Assembly: GCF_963974425.1 (NCBI RefSeq)
Contig: NZ_CAXBCK010000011.1
Span: forward strand, 16,774-80,773
Length of the DNA stretch: 64,000 nucleotides
Origin: Marixanthomonas sp963974425
GTDB lineage: Bacteria; Bacteroidota; Bacteroidia; Flavobacteriales; Flavobacteriaceae
Reading direction: 5' to 3'
Every line of letters begins with the position of its first letter. Within the stretch, counting starts at the first letter, position 1. Position numbers and translations under genes: made by a program. The notes under the pieces were generated by a model. It searched no databases. It saw only the letters and a program-made list of their open reading frames with translations, and was not told the DNA's origin. Shown here piece after piece: positions 8,685-16,688 of this stretch.

Positions 8685-9440
8685 ATGGAAGTATTAATTA
8701 TAGAAGACGAAAAACCTTCAGCAAGACGGTTAAAACGAATGCTCGAAAAGCTAGATGTAACTGTAAACCATACGCTTCATAGTGTTGAGGAATCTATCCA
8801 GTGGTTTTCAAATAATCCACAACCCGAATTGATTTTTTTGGATATTCAGCTTAGCGATGGTCTCTCTTTTGAAATTTTCGACGCAGTTTCCATAACCAGT
8901 TCTATTATTTTCACCACTGCCTATGACGAATATGCACTGCAAGCTTTTAAACTGAACAGTATAGATTACCTTTTAAAACCTATTGATCAAGAAGATTTAG
9001 AAAAAGCAGTTGAAAAGTATAAAACTTTTAAACCACAGCAACAGAACGTTCAGTTAAATTTTGAAGATATTAAAAAAATGTTGACCAATCCAGTGGAACG
9101 TGAGTACAAAAAGCGTTTTACAACAAAAATAGGGCAGCACCTTAAAATGATTTCGGTAGATGATATTGAGTGTTTTTATTCTGAAAACAAAGGAACCTAC
9201 GCATACACTACCGAAGGTCGTGATTACTTATTAGATACAACTTTAGAACAACTGGAAAACGAGCTAGCACCTGAAACCTTTTTTAGGGTAAATCGAACTT
9301 TTTTCATCAATATTAATACTATTAAGGATATTATATCGTACACAAACTCTCGGCTTCAGTTAAAACTAAATAGTTATTCCGATCAAGATATAATCGTAGC
9401 GCGAGAACGTGTAAAGGATTTCAAAATTTGGCTGGAATAA
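8685..9440 (+). CDS. LytTR family response regulator
   Basis: A 251-residue response regulator. The receiver domain (1-120) has the acidic pair (IIEDEKP), the phospho-acceptor D53 (IFLDIQLSDG), the conserved T (FTTAYDE) and K (YLLKPID). The LytTR DNA-binding domain covers about 143-250 (ECFYSENKGTYAYT...FFRVNRTFFININTI). No LytS-type histidine kinase lies next to it, so the partner is elsewhere in the genome. It follows the PspC operon after a terminator and is probably its own unit; a functional link to envelope stress is possible but unproven. Confidence 0.92.
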   Translation: MEVLIIEDEKPSARRLKRMLEKLDVTVNHTLHSVEESIQWFSNNPQPELIFLDIQLSDGLSFEIFDAVSITSSIIFTTAYDEYALQAFKLNSIDYLLKPIDQEDLEKAVEKYKTFKPQQQNVQLNFEDIKKMLTNPVEREYKKRFTTKIGQHLKMISVDDIECFYSENKGTYAYTTEGRDYLLDTTLEQLENELAPETFFRVNRTFFININTIKDIISYTNSRLQLKLNSYSDQDIIVARERVKDFKIWLE

Positions 9441-9521
9441 ATCGTATTTCAGAAATAAAACTACGCTATCCTTGCAAAAGTAAAGACGTAACTGCATCTT
9501 TGCGAGCTGTAAACCATTAAT

Positions 9522-10331
9522 ATGTCAAAGGTTGTTTTAATAACGGGCGGATCTTCCGGAATAGGAAAAGCAATAGGTGCTTACTTACTTTCAAAAAACT
9601 ATGTAGTATACGGTACGAGCCGTAATCCTGATAAATATAAAGATACCAGTCCATTCCCTCTATTGAAAATGGAAGTCACTAGCTTAGAGAGCGTTCAAGA
9701 ATCTGTAAACGAGTTATTAAAACAAGAAGAAAGAGTTGATGTATTAATTAACAATGCCGGTGTGGGAATTACTGGACCCATTGAAGAAACACCTAATGCT
9801 GAAATTGAAAAAGCCTTCGCTACCAACTTATACGGACCTATAAATGTTATAAAAGCTGTTTTACCAACTATGCGAGAGCAGGGGAGTGGCACTATAATTA
9901 ACATAACCTCTATTGCAGGTTATATGGGACTTCCGTACCGTGGAATCTATTCAGCAACAAAAGCCGCTTTAGAAATTACCATTGAAGCCTTGCGAATGGA
10001 AGTACGGCAATTTGGCGTTAAAATGACCAACATTGCACCTGGCGATTTTGCCACCAATATTGCTGCTAGTAGATACCACGCTCCACAACTAGAAGACTCT
10101 CCCTACAAAAAAGAATACGGGAATACTTTAAAAATAATGGATGAGCACGTAGACTCTGGAGAGGATCCTGATAAAATGGCTAAGGTGGTTCATCAAATTA
10201 TCGAGACGAAAAATCCTAAAGTACATTATAAGGTTGGCTCTTTCCTTCAGAAATTTTCTGTGGTTCTTAAAAAAATACTTCCAGATAAAACATACGAGCG
10301 TATGTTATTGAATCATTATAAGCTGAAATAA
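9522..10331 (+). CDS. SDR family oxidoreductase
   Basis: A 269-residue classical short-chain dehydrogenase/reductase. The nucleotide-binding motif TGGSSGIGKA (8-17), the NNAG motif (INNAGVG), the catalytic Ser (NITSIAGYMG) and Y-x-x-x-K (YSATKAA) are all intact. Arg in TSRNP after the second strand suggests NADP(H) preference (inference). The C-terminal extension (LKKILPDKTYERMLLNHYKLK region) is typical of flavobacterial members. Substrate unknown. Monocistronic; a likely promoter pairs TTG (9475-9477) with CATCTTTG about 20 bp downstream. Confidence 0.88.
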   Translation: MSKVVLITGGSSGIGKAIGAYLLSKNYVVYGTSRNPDKYKDTSPFPLLKMEVTSLESVQESVNELLKQEERVDVLINNAGVGITGPIEETPNAEIEKAFATNLYGPINVIKAVLPTMREQGSGTIINITSIAGYMGLPYRGIYSATKAALEITIEALRMEVRQFGVKMTNIAPGDFATNIAASRYHAPQLEDSPYKKEYGNTLKIMDEHVDSGEDPDKMAKVVHQIIETKNPKVHYKVGSFLQKFSVVLKKILPDKTYERMLLNHYKLK

Positions 10332-10375
10332 ACAATCTTTTTCTGTTTTCAGTTTAAAACAGCGGTAATCTTCGT

Positions 10376-10383
10376 TACTTTTG
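10376..10383 (+). promoter_or_regulatory. -7 promoter element of the transaldolase-family gene
   Basis: TACTTTTG matches TANNTTTG and lies 29 bp upstream of the ATG. The same octamer precedes the ABC-F gene (12639-12646). The -33 region is weak (GTTTA at the right distance). Confidence 0.5.
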
Positions 10384-10412
10384 TAACAATCAAAAACTGA
10401 AAACCCGTTACT

Positions 10413-11066
10413 ATGAAATTCTTTATCGATACCGCAAACTTAGATCAAATTCGCGAAGCACAAGACTTAGGTGTTTTAGATGGCGTAACTACCAACCCAT
10501 CGTTAATGGCCAAAGAAGGCATTACTGGGCGTAATAATATTTTAAAACATTACGTAGATATCTGTAATATTGTAGATGGCGATGTTTCTGCTGAAGTAAT
10601 CGCAACCGATTTTGACGGTATTGTAAAAGAAGGCGAACAATTGGCAGATTTACACGAGCAGATCGTGGTAAAAATACCCATGATTAAAGAAGGAATAAAA
10701 GCGATAAAGTACTTTACCGACAAAGGGATTAGAACTAACTGTACGTTAGTGTTCTCTGCAGGACAAGCTTTGTTGGCCGCAAAAGCAGGAGCTACGTATG
10801 TATCCCCATTTATTGGTAGATTGGATGATATTTCGACAGATGGATTAAATCTTATTGCTGAAATACGCCTTATTTATGATAATTACGGTTTTGAGACGGA
10901 GATATTAGCTGCTTCTATTCGTCACACCATGCACGTTTTAGAATGTGCAAAAATTGGAGCTGATGTTATGACGGGACCACTTTCTTCAATTGAAGGGTTG
11001 TTAAAACACCCACTTACGGATATCGGTCTTGAAAAGTTTTTAGCAGATTATAAGAAAGGGAATTAA
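10413..11066 (+). CDS. fsa: Fructose-6-phosphate aldolase / TalC-type transaldolase
   Basis: A 217-residue class I aldolase of the small transaldolase family. DGVTTNPSLM (23-32), the Schiff-base lysine at about K87 (IVVKIPM), NCTLVFSAGQA and the SPFIGRLDD loop are all present. Small TalC/FSA proteins either transfer dihydroxyacetone units in the pentose phosphate pathway or cleave fructose 6-phosphate; sequence by eye cannot decide between the two, so the symbol is provisional. Complete, monocistronic, cytoplasmic, and ended by a terminator shared with the convergent gene. Confidence 0.88.
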   Translation: MKFFIDTANLDQIREAQDLGVLDGVTTNPSLMAKEGITGRNNILKHYVDICNIVDGDVSAEVIATDFDGIVKEGEQLADLHEQIVVKIPMIKEGIKAIKYFTDKGIRTNCTLVFSAGQALLAAKAGATYVSPFIGRLDDISTDGLNLIAEIRLIYDNYGFETEILAASIRHTMHVLECAKIGADVMTGPLSSIEGLLKHPLTDIGLEKFLADYKKGN

Positions 11067-11094
11067 GAAAAAGAGATTTAATTTTGAAAATATA

Positions 11095-11128
11095 AAAGCC
11101 TTCTACAGAAATGTGGAGGGCTTTATTT
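11095..11128. terminator. Bidirectional terminator overlapping a stop codon
   Basis: AAAGCCTTCTAC and GTGGAGGGCTTT form a 12-bp stem with two G-U pairs. It serves the transaldolase-family gene (+) and overlaps the last codon of the convergent TlpA-like gene (-). Confidence 0.65.
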
Positions 11129-12523
11129 ATTAATATACCCTAACAGCAACTCTTCAATTTCCGTACTGAGTAAATTGGTATTGCCTTCTAGAATCATTCC
11201 GTCTTTATCAAGTATCAACGCTTTATTAACTGATGTAAGCACCAATTTTTTTTCAGCTTCTTGAATGTTTTCAAACTGATATTCATTTGAAAGATTGTAA
11301 TTAAGCCTCTTTACGATGTTTAGCCATTTTTTATAATGAGTATCCGTATTGATTCCTATATAATCATATTCTGGATATTTTGATTTCAATTCGGAAACTT
11401 TAAAATGGATGCTTTTATAATGCGGAACAGATTTCATGGACCAAAAGTAGAGTACTGTAGGTTTGTTAATTATACCTTGTAAGTCTGTCACAGTATTCTT
11501 TGTAGTAACCAATTCTAAATTTGGTACTATGTGATTAGGAGTTAATTGTATAGTGGCTTCTGCCAATCTGTTCATTATCTTTTTATGTTGTGTATTGGTA
11601 CTTACTTTATTAAAAAGAGTAATTATTTTTTCCTCATTTTCTGAATTTTTAGCATTCAGTAAATATCGTCTCACATTATATTTTAAGAGATCATTTTTAA
11701 GGGAATCGTTTGTGATTACACTATCAATGACCTTCAGTTTAGCATAATTATGCAAAAAAGAAAGTCTATCAAAATTCGCTTCGTCTTGCTTTTGATTATG
11801 GGCTAAGTTGTCTAGATAAAAATTTAAAAAGCGATAGTATGGATAGGTTGTGCGCAGTAGTTCATTCCCAAAATCTACATTTTCACGATAGTCGTAAAAA
11901 TCTGCAGGGAAATCGTTTTTATCAATGGAGCTTTTATTTGCGTGAGTAGATGTATAAAGCTCTTTACGCATATTATAGATATAATCAATATTAGATTCTG
12001 CTACCTCTTTAAGGATTTTAGTAGGCTCATTTTTTGATAAAAAACTAGTATAAATAGATTCCCACTCGTTTCTTAATGAGTCTAGTTTAGTTTCAAATTC
12101 TGCAGGAGGCAATTGATTGTAACGGGCAAGTAATGGAGCTTCTTTTTCATTTAAGAGGAAAAAATCCATTAAGAGATTATTCTTGTCGCCACCCTGTCCA
12201 GAAAAGGAAAGTGACTCGTCAAACTCAATAGTATTAACTCTCAGTAATATACTATCACCTGGTTCAATATAAACTGCTTGATATTCATTATGATTAAATG
12301 AATAAATACCTTCTTTAGGGTTTTTAAATTTATAAGTAAAAAAATTATTATTATCTAGTTTAACCGTATCTAGTACTTTATTATATTGTGTAATATAAAT
12401 GTAGTCACTTTTTGGGTTTACAATTTCTCCACTAAGCCAAGTATCGCCATTACTCGATTCTTCTTTGTCATTACAAGAAACGATCAAAGCAATTAATAAA
12501 AAGATAAGTAGCGTTTTTTTCAC
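11123..12523 (-). CDS. TlpA-like/DUF4369 lipoprotein lacking redox cysteines
   Basis: A 466-residue lipoprotein (lipobox IVSC, Cys17). The N-terminal beta region (about 28-120) looks like DUF4369; a helical linker follows; the C-terminal third is thioredoxin-like (VTDLQGIINKPTVLYFWSM...). Where TlpA proteins carry WCxxC, this one has SMKSVPHY, so both redox cysteines are absent and disulfide chemistry is unlikely. Related Bacteroidetes lipoproteins are thought to act in periplasmic thiol exchange or as fold scaffolds. The start is GTG at 12523, required because no in-frame ATG precedes the signal sequence MKKTLLIF. Convergent with the transaldolase-family gene. Confidence 0.75.
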   Translation of the reverse strand: MKKTLLIFLLIALIVSCNDKEESSNGDTWLSGEIVNPKSDYIYITQYNKVLDTVKLDNNNFFTYKFKNPKEGIYSFNHNEYQAVYIEPGDSILLRVNTIEFDESLSFSGQGGDKNNLLMDFFLLNEKEAPLLARYNQLPPAEFETKLDSLRNEWESIYTSFLSKNEPTKILKEVAESNIDYIYNMRKELYTSTHANKSSIDKNDFPADFYDYRENVDFGNELLRTTYPYYRFLNFYLDNLAHNQKQDEANFDRLSFLHNYAKLKVIDSVITNDSLKNDLLKYNVRRYLLNAKNSENEEKIITLFNKVSTNTQHKKIMNRLAEATIQLTPNHIVPNLELVTTKNTVTDLQGIINKPTVLYFWSMKSVPHYKSIHFKVSELKSKYPEYDYIGINTDTHYKKWLNIVKRLNYNLSNEYQFENIQEAEKKLVLTSVNKALILDKDGMILEGNTNLLSTEIEELLLGYINK

Positions 12524-12638
12524 GAGGGCTGCTATTTGGTTTTAAACAAATGTAAAAGACCCTGTATGTGCAAACTGTTAACCACACGTTAAAAGGAATA
12601 TAAAAACGTTAATGTTTCTTCAGTCACAGGTTATTCGT

Positions 12639-12646
12639 TACTTTTG
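12639..12646 (+). promoter_or_regulatory. -7 promoter element of the ABC-F gene
   Basis: TACTTTTG fits TANNTTTG, 23 bp before the ATG. A GAGGAG Shine-Dalgarno at 12661-12666 lies only 3 nt from the start codon; such a sequence is unusual in this phylum. Confidence 0.5.
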
Positions 12647-12669
12647 CGCAAAATTTAAAAGAGGAGAAA

Positions 12670-14295
12670 ATGCTTTCAGTTTCAAATTTGTCAGTTCAGT
12701 TTGGGAAACGTGTGTTATTCGATGAGGTAAGCACACAGTTTGTTCAAGGAAATTGCTATGGAATAATCGGCGCTAATGGTGCTGGTAAATCTACATTTTT
12801 AAAAATAATATCTGGAAAACAAGAGCCAACATCGGGTCATGTTCATTTAGAATCTGGAAAACGCATGTCTGTTTTAGAGCAGAATCACAATGCTTATGAT
12901 GAGCATACCGTTTTGGAAACTGTTCTTCAAGGTAATAAACCTTTGTTTGAAATAAAGACTCAAATAGATGCGCTTTATGCAGATTATACAGATGAAAACG
13001 CTGATAAAATTGGAGAGCTTCAAGTAGTTTTTGAAGAAATGAATGGATGGAATGCCGATAGCGATGCGGCGGCAATGCTTTCAAATTTAGGAATTGATGA
13101 GAGTTTGCATTATACGATGATGAGTGATATAGATGGTAAGCAAAAGGTGAGGGTGTTGTTAGCACAAGCATTATTTGGCAGTCCTGACGTATTGATTATG
13201 GATGAGCCTACCAACGACCTAGATTATGAAACCATTACGTGGCTTGAAAATTTCTTAGCTAACTATGATAACTGTGTGATAGTGGTATCTCACGACCGTC
13301 ACTTTTTAGATGCAGTTTGTACGCATATTAGTGATATTGACTTCGGAAAAATAACCCACTACAGCGGTAACTATACTTTTTGGTATGAAAGTAGTCAATT
13401 GGCTATGCGTCAAAGAGCTCAACAGAACAAAAAAGCCGAAGAAAAGAAAAAAGAATTAGAAGATTTTATTCGTCGCTTTAGTGCCAACGTGGCTAAATCG
13501 AAACAAGCAACTTCGAGAAAGAAAATGATCGAAAAGCTGAATGTAGATGCTATTAAACCTTCTAGCCGTCGCTATCCCGCCATTATTTTTGATCGTGAGC
13601 GTGAAGCCGGTGACCAAATCCTTGAAGTTAATAAACTATCTGCTTCTATAGAGGGAGAGGTTTTGTTTAAAGATGTACATGTCAATTTAACAAAAGGGGA
13701 TAAAGTAGTATTGTATTCTAGAGACTCACGTGCTACAACTGCTTTTTATGAAATTATAAACGGAAATAGTAAAGCAGATTCAGGAGACTATAAATGGGGT
13801 GTTACTACGCTACAAAGTTATTTACCTCTAGATAATGAAAAATTCTTCGAAAACGATATGTCTTTGGTAGATTGGTTGCGTCAATACGCCAAAACTGAAG
13901 AAGAGCGCGAAGAAGTTTACATTCGTGGCTTTTTAGGAAAAATGTTGTTTAGTGGGGAAGAAGCGTTGAAAAAATCAAACGTTCTTTCTGGAGGTGAAAA
14001 AGTACGATGTATGCTAAGTAGAATGATGATGATGCGTGCCAACGTGTTAATGCTAGACGAGCCAACGAATCACTTGGACTTAGAATCTATTACAGCGTTC
14101 AACAATTCTTTAAAGAACTTTAAAGGAACGGTTATGTTAACCACACATGATCACGAGTTTGCACAAACCGTTGGTAACCGTGTGATCGAATTGACACCAA
14201 ATGGTGTGATTGATCGCTACGCTACTTTCGATGAGTATATGAACGATAAAAAACTAAAAGAACAGCGTGATAAAATGTATGCTGTAGAAGCTTAA
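12670..14295 (+). CDS. ABC-F family ATPase, YbiT-like, with one degenerate site
   Basis: A 541-residue soluble protein with two ABC domains joined by a charged linker (about 240-310), as in ABC-F ribosome-associated ATPases; closest in build to E. coli YbiT. Domain 1 has Walker A GANGAGKST and Walker B VLIMDEPTNDLD, but its signature is IDGKQ instead of LSGGQ. Domain 2 keeps signature LSGGEK and Walker B VLMLDEPTNHLD, but its Walker A is replaced by YSRDSRATT, losing the glycines and the catalytic Lys. ABC sites combine Walker A of one domain with the signature of the other, so one site is intact and one is dead. Role: translation factor (family knowledge). No membrane segments. Confidence 0.9.
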   Translation: MLSVSNLSVQFGKRVLFDEVSTQFVQGNCYGIIGANGAGKSTFLKIISGKQEPTSGHVHLESGKRMSVLEQNHNAYDEHTVLETVLQGNKPLFEIKTQIDALYADYTDENADKIGELQVVFEEMNGWNADSDAAAMLSNLGIDESLHYTMMSDIDGKQKVRVLLAQALFGSPDVLIMDEPTNDLDYETITWLENFLANYDNCVIVVSHDRHFLDAVCTHISDIDFGKITHYSGNYTFWYESSQLAMRQRAQQNKKAEEKKKELEDFIRRFSANVAKSKQATSRKKMIEKLNVDAIKPSSRRYPAIIFDREREAGDQILEVNKLSASIEGEVLFKDVHVNLTKGDKVVLYSRDSRATTAFYEIINGNSKADSGDYKWGVTTLQSYLPLDNEKFFENDMSLVDWLRQYAKTEEEREEVYIRGFLGKMLFSGEEALKKSNVLSGGEKVRCMLSRMMMMRANVLMLDEPTNHLDLESITAFNNSLKNFKGTVMLTTHDHEFAQTVGNRVIELTPNGVIDRYATFDEYMNDKKLKEQRDKMYAVEA

Positions 14296-14300
14296 TAAAG

Positions 14301-14328
14301 AAAATCCCGCCAATTGGCGGGATTTTTA
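14301..14328. terminator. Bidirectional terminator after the ABC-F gene
   Basis: AAAATCCCGCC-aatt-GGCGGGATTTT, 11-bp perfect stem flanked by A and T runs; also faces the convergent DUF2007 gene. Confidence 0.88.
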
Positions 14329-14352
14329 ATTTTATAAAAATAGCTTGTTTTT

Positions 14353-14601
14353 TTATTCTTCTTCCTCCACATCTTTCAAAAACAAATCAATTACCGATTG
14401 TGCTCTAGGCAATTCATCCTTGCGGATAAATAACCTTACCTGTCCAGGGACACCAGTGGCAAAACCACTAACTATACCACTTTGGTGATCGTCTTTGGTT
14501 ATAGGCTCAATGTTAATATCGTTCAGCCTTGATCTTAGCGCTTGTGCTAACATCGTTGGACCTGTATAAATTCGTATGGTTTCTTCAGGGTTTTCGCTCA
14601 T
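14353..14601 (-). CDS. DUF2007 family small protein
   Basis: An 82-residue cytoplasmic protein of the DUF2007 family (described as putative signal-transducing, ferredoxin-like fold). Recognisable parts are the opening IRIYTGPTMLAQALRSRL, an alpha-beta start typical of the family, and the closing helix LPRAQSVIDLFL. Its function is not established. It is 5 bp downstream of the membrane-protein gene at 14607 and is probably co-transcribed with it. Confidence 0.75.
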   Translation of the reverse strand: MSENPEETIRIYTGPTMLAQALRSRLNDINIEPITKDDHQSGIVSGFATGVPGQVRLFIRKDELPRAQSVIDLFLKDVEEEE

Positions 14602-14606
14602 AAGTT

Positions 14607-15323
14607 CTATGCGTTATAATATTTACTGTTCCAGATTGCGGTGTTAAAATTTTTTCCTTTAGCAAAACCGTAGAATAGGACCATTCCGCCTACCGATTTA
14701 AACATAAACAAAAATAACAATAAGTATTCTTGAGTAGTGGGTCCTGCTGAAAATAAATGAATAGGTGTAATAGCTGTGAGTGCTAAACTTACAAAAAACA
14801 CCGTCACGACAAGGTTTTCCAGTGTTTTGTAAGGCCACATTAATGCTTTTCGTAATGGATGAAGGTCATTCCCCCATTTGTGTATTAAATAAAAATAATC
14901 GTTTCCCATTGGGGCGAAAAGCAAGGGGTCGTCGGCATTTTCAAGATTTAAAAGTTTTGCAGGAGCAATGATTTTAAAATTTTTAAGAGCCGTGTTATGT
15001 TCGTTTTCAAGCTGACGGATTTTACTAATAGCTTCTTCAGGAATGGTTTCTTTAAAAAAACGAGAGTCTAAAAATCGAAGCCGGTAATCCACACATATTT
15101 TCTGAATATCCGTAATGTGATATATTCGGTTGCTTTCCAGCTTATCGAAATTAAATGAATTATCTTTTTCTGAAACACCTTTTGCTAATGTTTCTTTTAT
15201 AGCAAGACGCTTTGTTTCATTTTCAGAAAAAATAGTTGCTACTTCTTTTAAAATGTTTTCTTCAGAAATTCGCTTATCCCGAACCTGCTCCAATTTCAAT
15301 TCAATATTGGTTTTTGTAAGCAT
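14607..15323 (-). CDS. Unrecognised membrane protein
   Basis: A 238-residue protein I cannot assign. The first 160 residues are polar and helix-rich with no signal peptide (ELKLEQVRDKRISEENILKEV at the N-terminus). Two hydrophobic spans near 172-192 and 203-226 anchor the C-terminus. The gene forms a two-gene unit with the DUF2007 protein. Topology suggests a cytoplasmic domain tethered to the inner membrane. Confidence 0.7.
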   Translation of the reverse strand: MLTKTNIELKLEQVRDKRISEENILKEVATIFSENETKRLAIKETLAKGVSEKDNSFNFDKLESNRIYHITDIQKICVDYRLRFLDSRFFKETIPEEAISKIRQLENEHNTALKNFKIIAPAKLLNLENADDPLLFAPMGNDYFYLIHKWGNDLHPLRKALMWPYKTLENLVVTVFFVSLALTAITPIHLFSAGPTTQEYLLLFLFMFKSVGGMVLFYGFAKGKNFNTAIWNSKYYNA

Positions 15324-15506
15324 ACTAATTTCTTTTTATATAAAATTAAAGGATAAAGAAATGGAAAGCAACATTTTAACAAGAGAATTCTGCTCTTTAG
15401 ACAGTTTCTGTAGTGTTAAATAAAACCCAAAACAATATAGAATTAAAACCGCGATGGAAAGGGCTACGTTTATATAGACACATAAACAAACACTAAAATA
15501 ACAATT

Positions 15507-16097
15507 ATGAAAAAGTTTAAAACAGTAGTTGCAGTATTAACAATGGCTTTAATAGCCGGTACTAGCACATCATTTGCACAAGATAAAATGATGAAAGACA
15601 AAAAAATGAAAGAAAAAACAGTTATGGTTGGCGGTGCCGAAATGTACCCTAGCAAAAATATAGTAGAAAATGCTGTAAACTCTAAAGATCATACAACATT
15701 GGTTGCTGCTGTTAAAGCTGCAGACTTAGTTGAAACCTTACAAGGCGACGGACCTTTTACGGTTTTCGCACCAACAAATAAAGCATTCGATAAATTACCA
15801 GAAGGAACAGTTGTTACTTTATTGAAACCAGAAAATAAAAAGAAACTACAAACGGTACTTACGTATCATGTAGTTGCTGGTGATATGAAAGCAGCCGATA
15901 TTGTTGCCGCAATTAAAAAAGGTAATGGTAAAGCAACATTCAAAACCGTAAGCGGTGGAACATTAACTGCTATGATGAAAGGAAAAAAAGTAGTATTGAA
16001 AGATGAAAATGGCGGTATGGCAATGGTGACTATTGCAAACGTTAACCAATCTAATGGTGTGATTCACATAATAGATTCAGTTGTATTGCCAAAGTAA
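15507..16097 (+). CDS. Secreted fasciclin domain protein
   Basis: A 196-residue exported protein: signal peptide MKKFKTVVAVLTMALIAG to SFAQ, then a short Lys/Met-rich linker (DKMMKDKKMKEK), then one FAS1/fasciclin domain (about 50-195) with the H1 motif GPFTVFAPTNKAF and the H2 motif LTYHVV, ending GVIHIIDSVVLPK. FAS1 domains mediate adhesion or matrix contacts. Its export signal and Lys/Met linker resemble those of the next gene (16301), which suggests shared ancestry of the N-terminal part. Monocistronic with its own terminator. Confidence 0.92.
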   Translation: MKKFKTVVAVLTMALIAGTSTSFAQDKMMKDKKMKEKTVMVGGAEMYPSKNIVENAVNSKDHTTLVAAVKAADLVETLQGDGPFTVFAPTNKAFDKLPEGTVVTLLKPENKKKLQTVLTYHVVAGDMKAADIVAAIKKGNGKATFKTVSGGTLTAMMKGKKVVLKDENGGMAMVTIANVNQSNGVIHIIDSVVLPK

Positions 16098-16130
16098 TTT
16101 TTTATTGATTAGAGGTTAAGTTAATATTCT

Positions 16131-16158
16131 TAAAAGCGGCTTTTAAAAGCCGCTTTTT
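16131..16158 (+). terminator. Terminator of the fasciclin gene
   Basis: AAAAGCGGCTTTT and AAAAGCCGCTTTT, a near-perfect palindrome ending in T residues. Confidence 0.85.
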
Positions 16159-16203
16159 TAGTTTTTATAAAAAAAATATAATGATGCTATAAAATAAACG
16201 ACG

Positions 16204-16211
16204 TATCTTTG
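16204..16211 (+). promoter_or_regulatory. -7 promoter element of the Met/Lys-rich protein gene
   Basis: TATCTTTG is a full match to TANNTTTG, about 90 bp upstream of the ATG, implying a long 5' leader. No clear -33 TTG is present. Confidence 0.45.
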
Positions 16212-16300
16212 TTAAAAAGACAGATATTTAACCTAAAAATTGAATATATATTTTAGTTTTAATTAAAAAATAGTTAATAACAAACTTAACAAGTACAATT

Positions 16301-16615
16301 ATGAAAACTTCAAGAATTATTACTACCGCACTATTTTGTACCGCATTATTGGCAGGAACAGCTACTTCATTTGCTCAAGACAAAACCGAAAAAGAGGATA
16401 TGAAGAAAGAGGAAATGATGGACAAAAAGCAGGACAAAATGACAAAAGAAGAGAAGATGATGAAAAAAAAGGAGATGAAAGAAGAGAAAATGATGAAAAA
16501 AAAGCAGATGAAGAAAGATAAGATGATGAAAGATGAAAAAATGAAGAAGGATGAAATAGAAGAATTGCAAGAATTGGACGACGACGGATTGATGAAAGAT
16601 GATGATGGTAAGTAA
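16301..16615 (+). CDS. Secreted Met/Lys-rich low-complexity protein
   Basis: A 104-residue protein with a clear signal peptide (MKTSRIITTALFCTALLAG to SFAQ). The mature 78 residues are almost wholly Lys, Met, Glu and Asp with repeats such as KMMKKKEMK and KDKMMKDEKMKK; I see no aromatic or cysteine residues. An acidic end (LDDDGLMKDDDGK) follows. It recalls proteins annotated as MXKDX pentapeptide-repeat proteins, though the period here is irregular. A charged coiled coil or metal/oxidant-binding polymer is conceivable; function is unknown. ATG, signal peptide, leader with -7 element and terminator all support a real gene, not a composition artefact. Confidence 0.8.
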   Translation: MKTSRIITTALFCTALLAGTATSFAQDKTEKEDMKKEEMMDKKQDKMTKEEKMMKKKEMKEEKMMKKKQMKKDKMMKDEKMKKDEIEELQELDDDGLMKDDDGK

Positions 16616-16635
16616 TCAATAATGCATTTCATTAT

Positions 16636-16671
16636 AAAAAAAAACAGCGGTGTTATGCCGCTGTTTTTTTT
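16636..16671. terminator. Bidirectional terminator between the Met/Lys-rich gene and pheT
   Basis: AAAAACAGCGG-tgttatg-CCGCTGTTTTT, with A and T runs on both sides. Confidence 0.88.
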
Positions 16672-16688
16672 AAATAGTTGTCTATAAA

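Noticed and set aside
16362..16632. Three overlapping minus-strand ORFs opposite the Met/Lys-rich gene
   Set aside because: They are Phe/Leu/Ser-rich mirror images of A-rich coding repeats; none has a start context or neighbouring promoter, while the plus-strand gene has a signal peptide and terminator.
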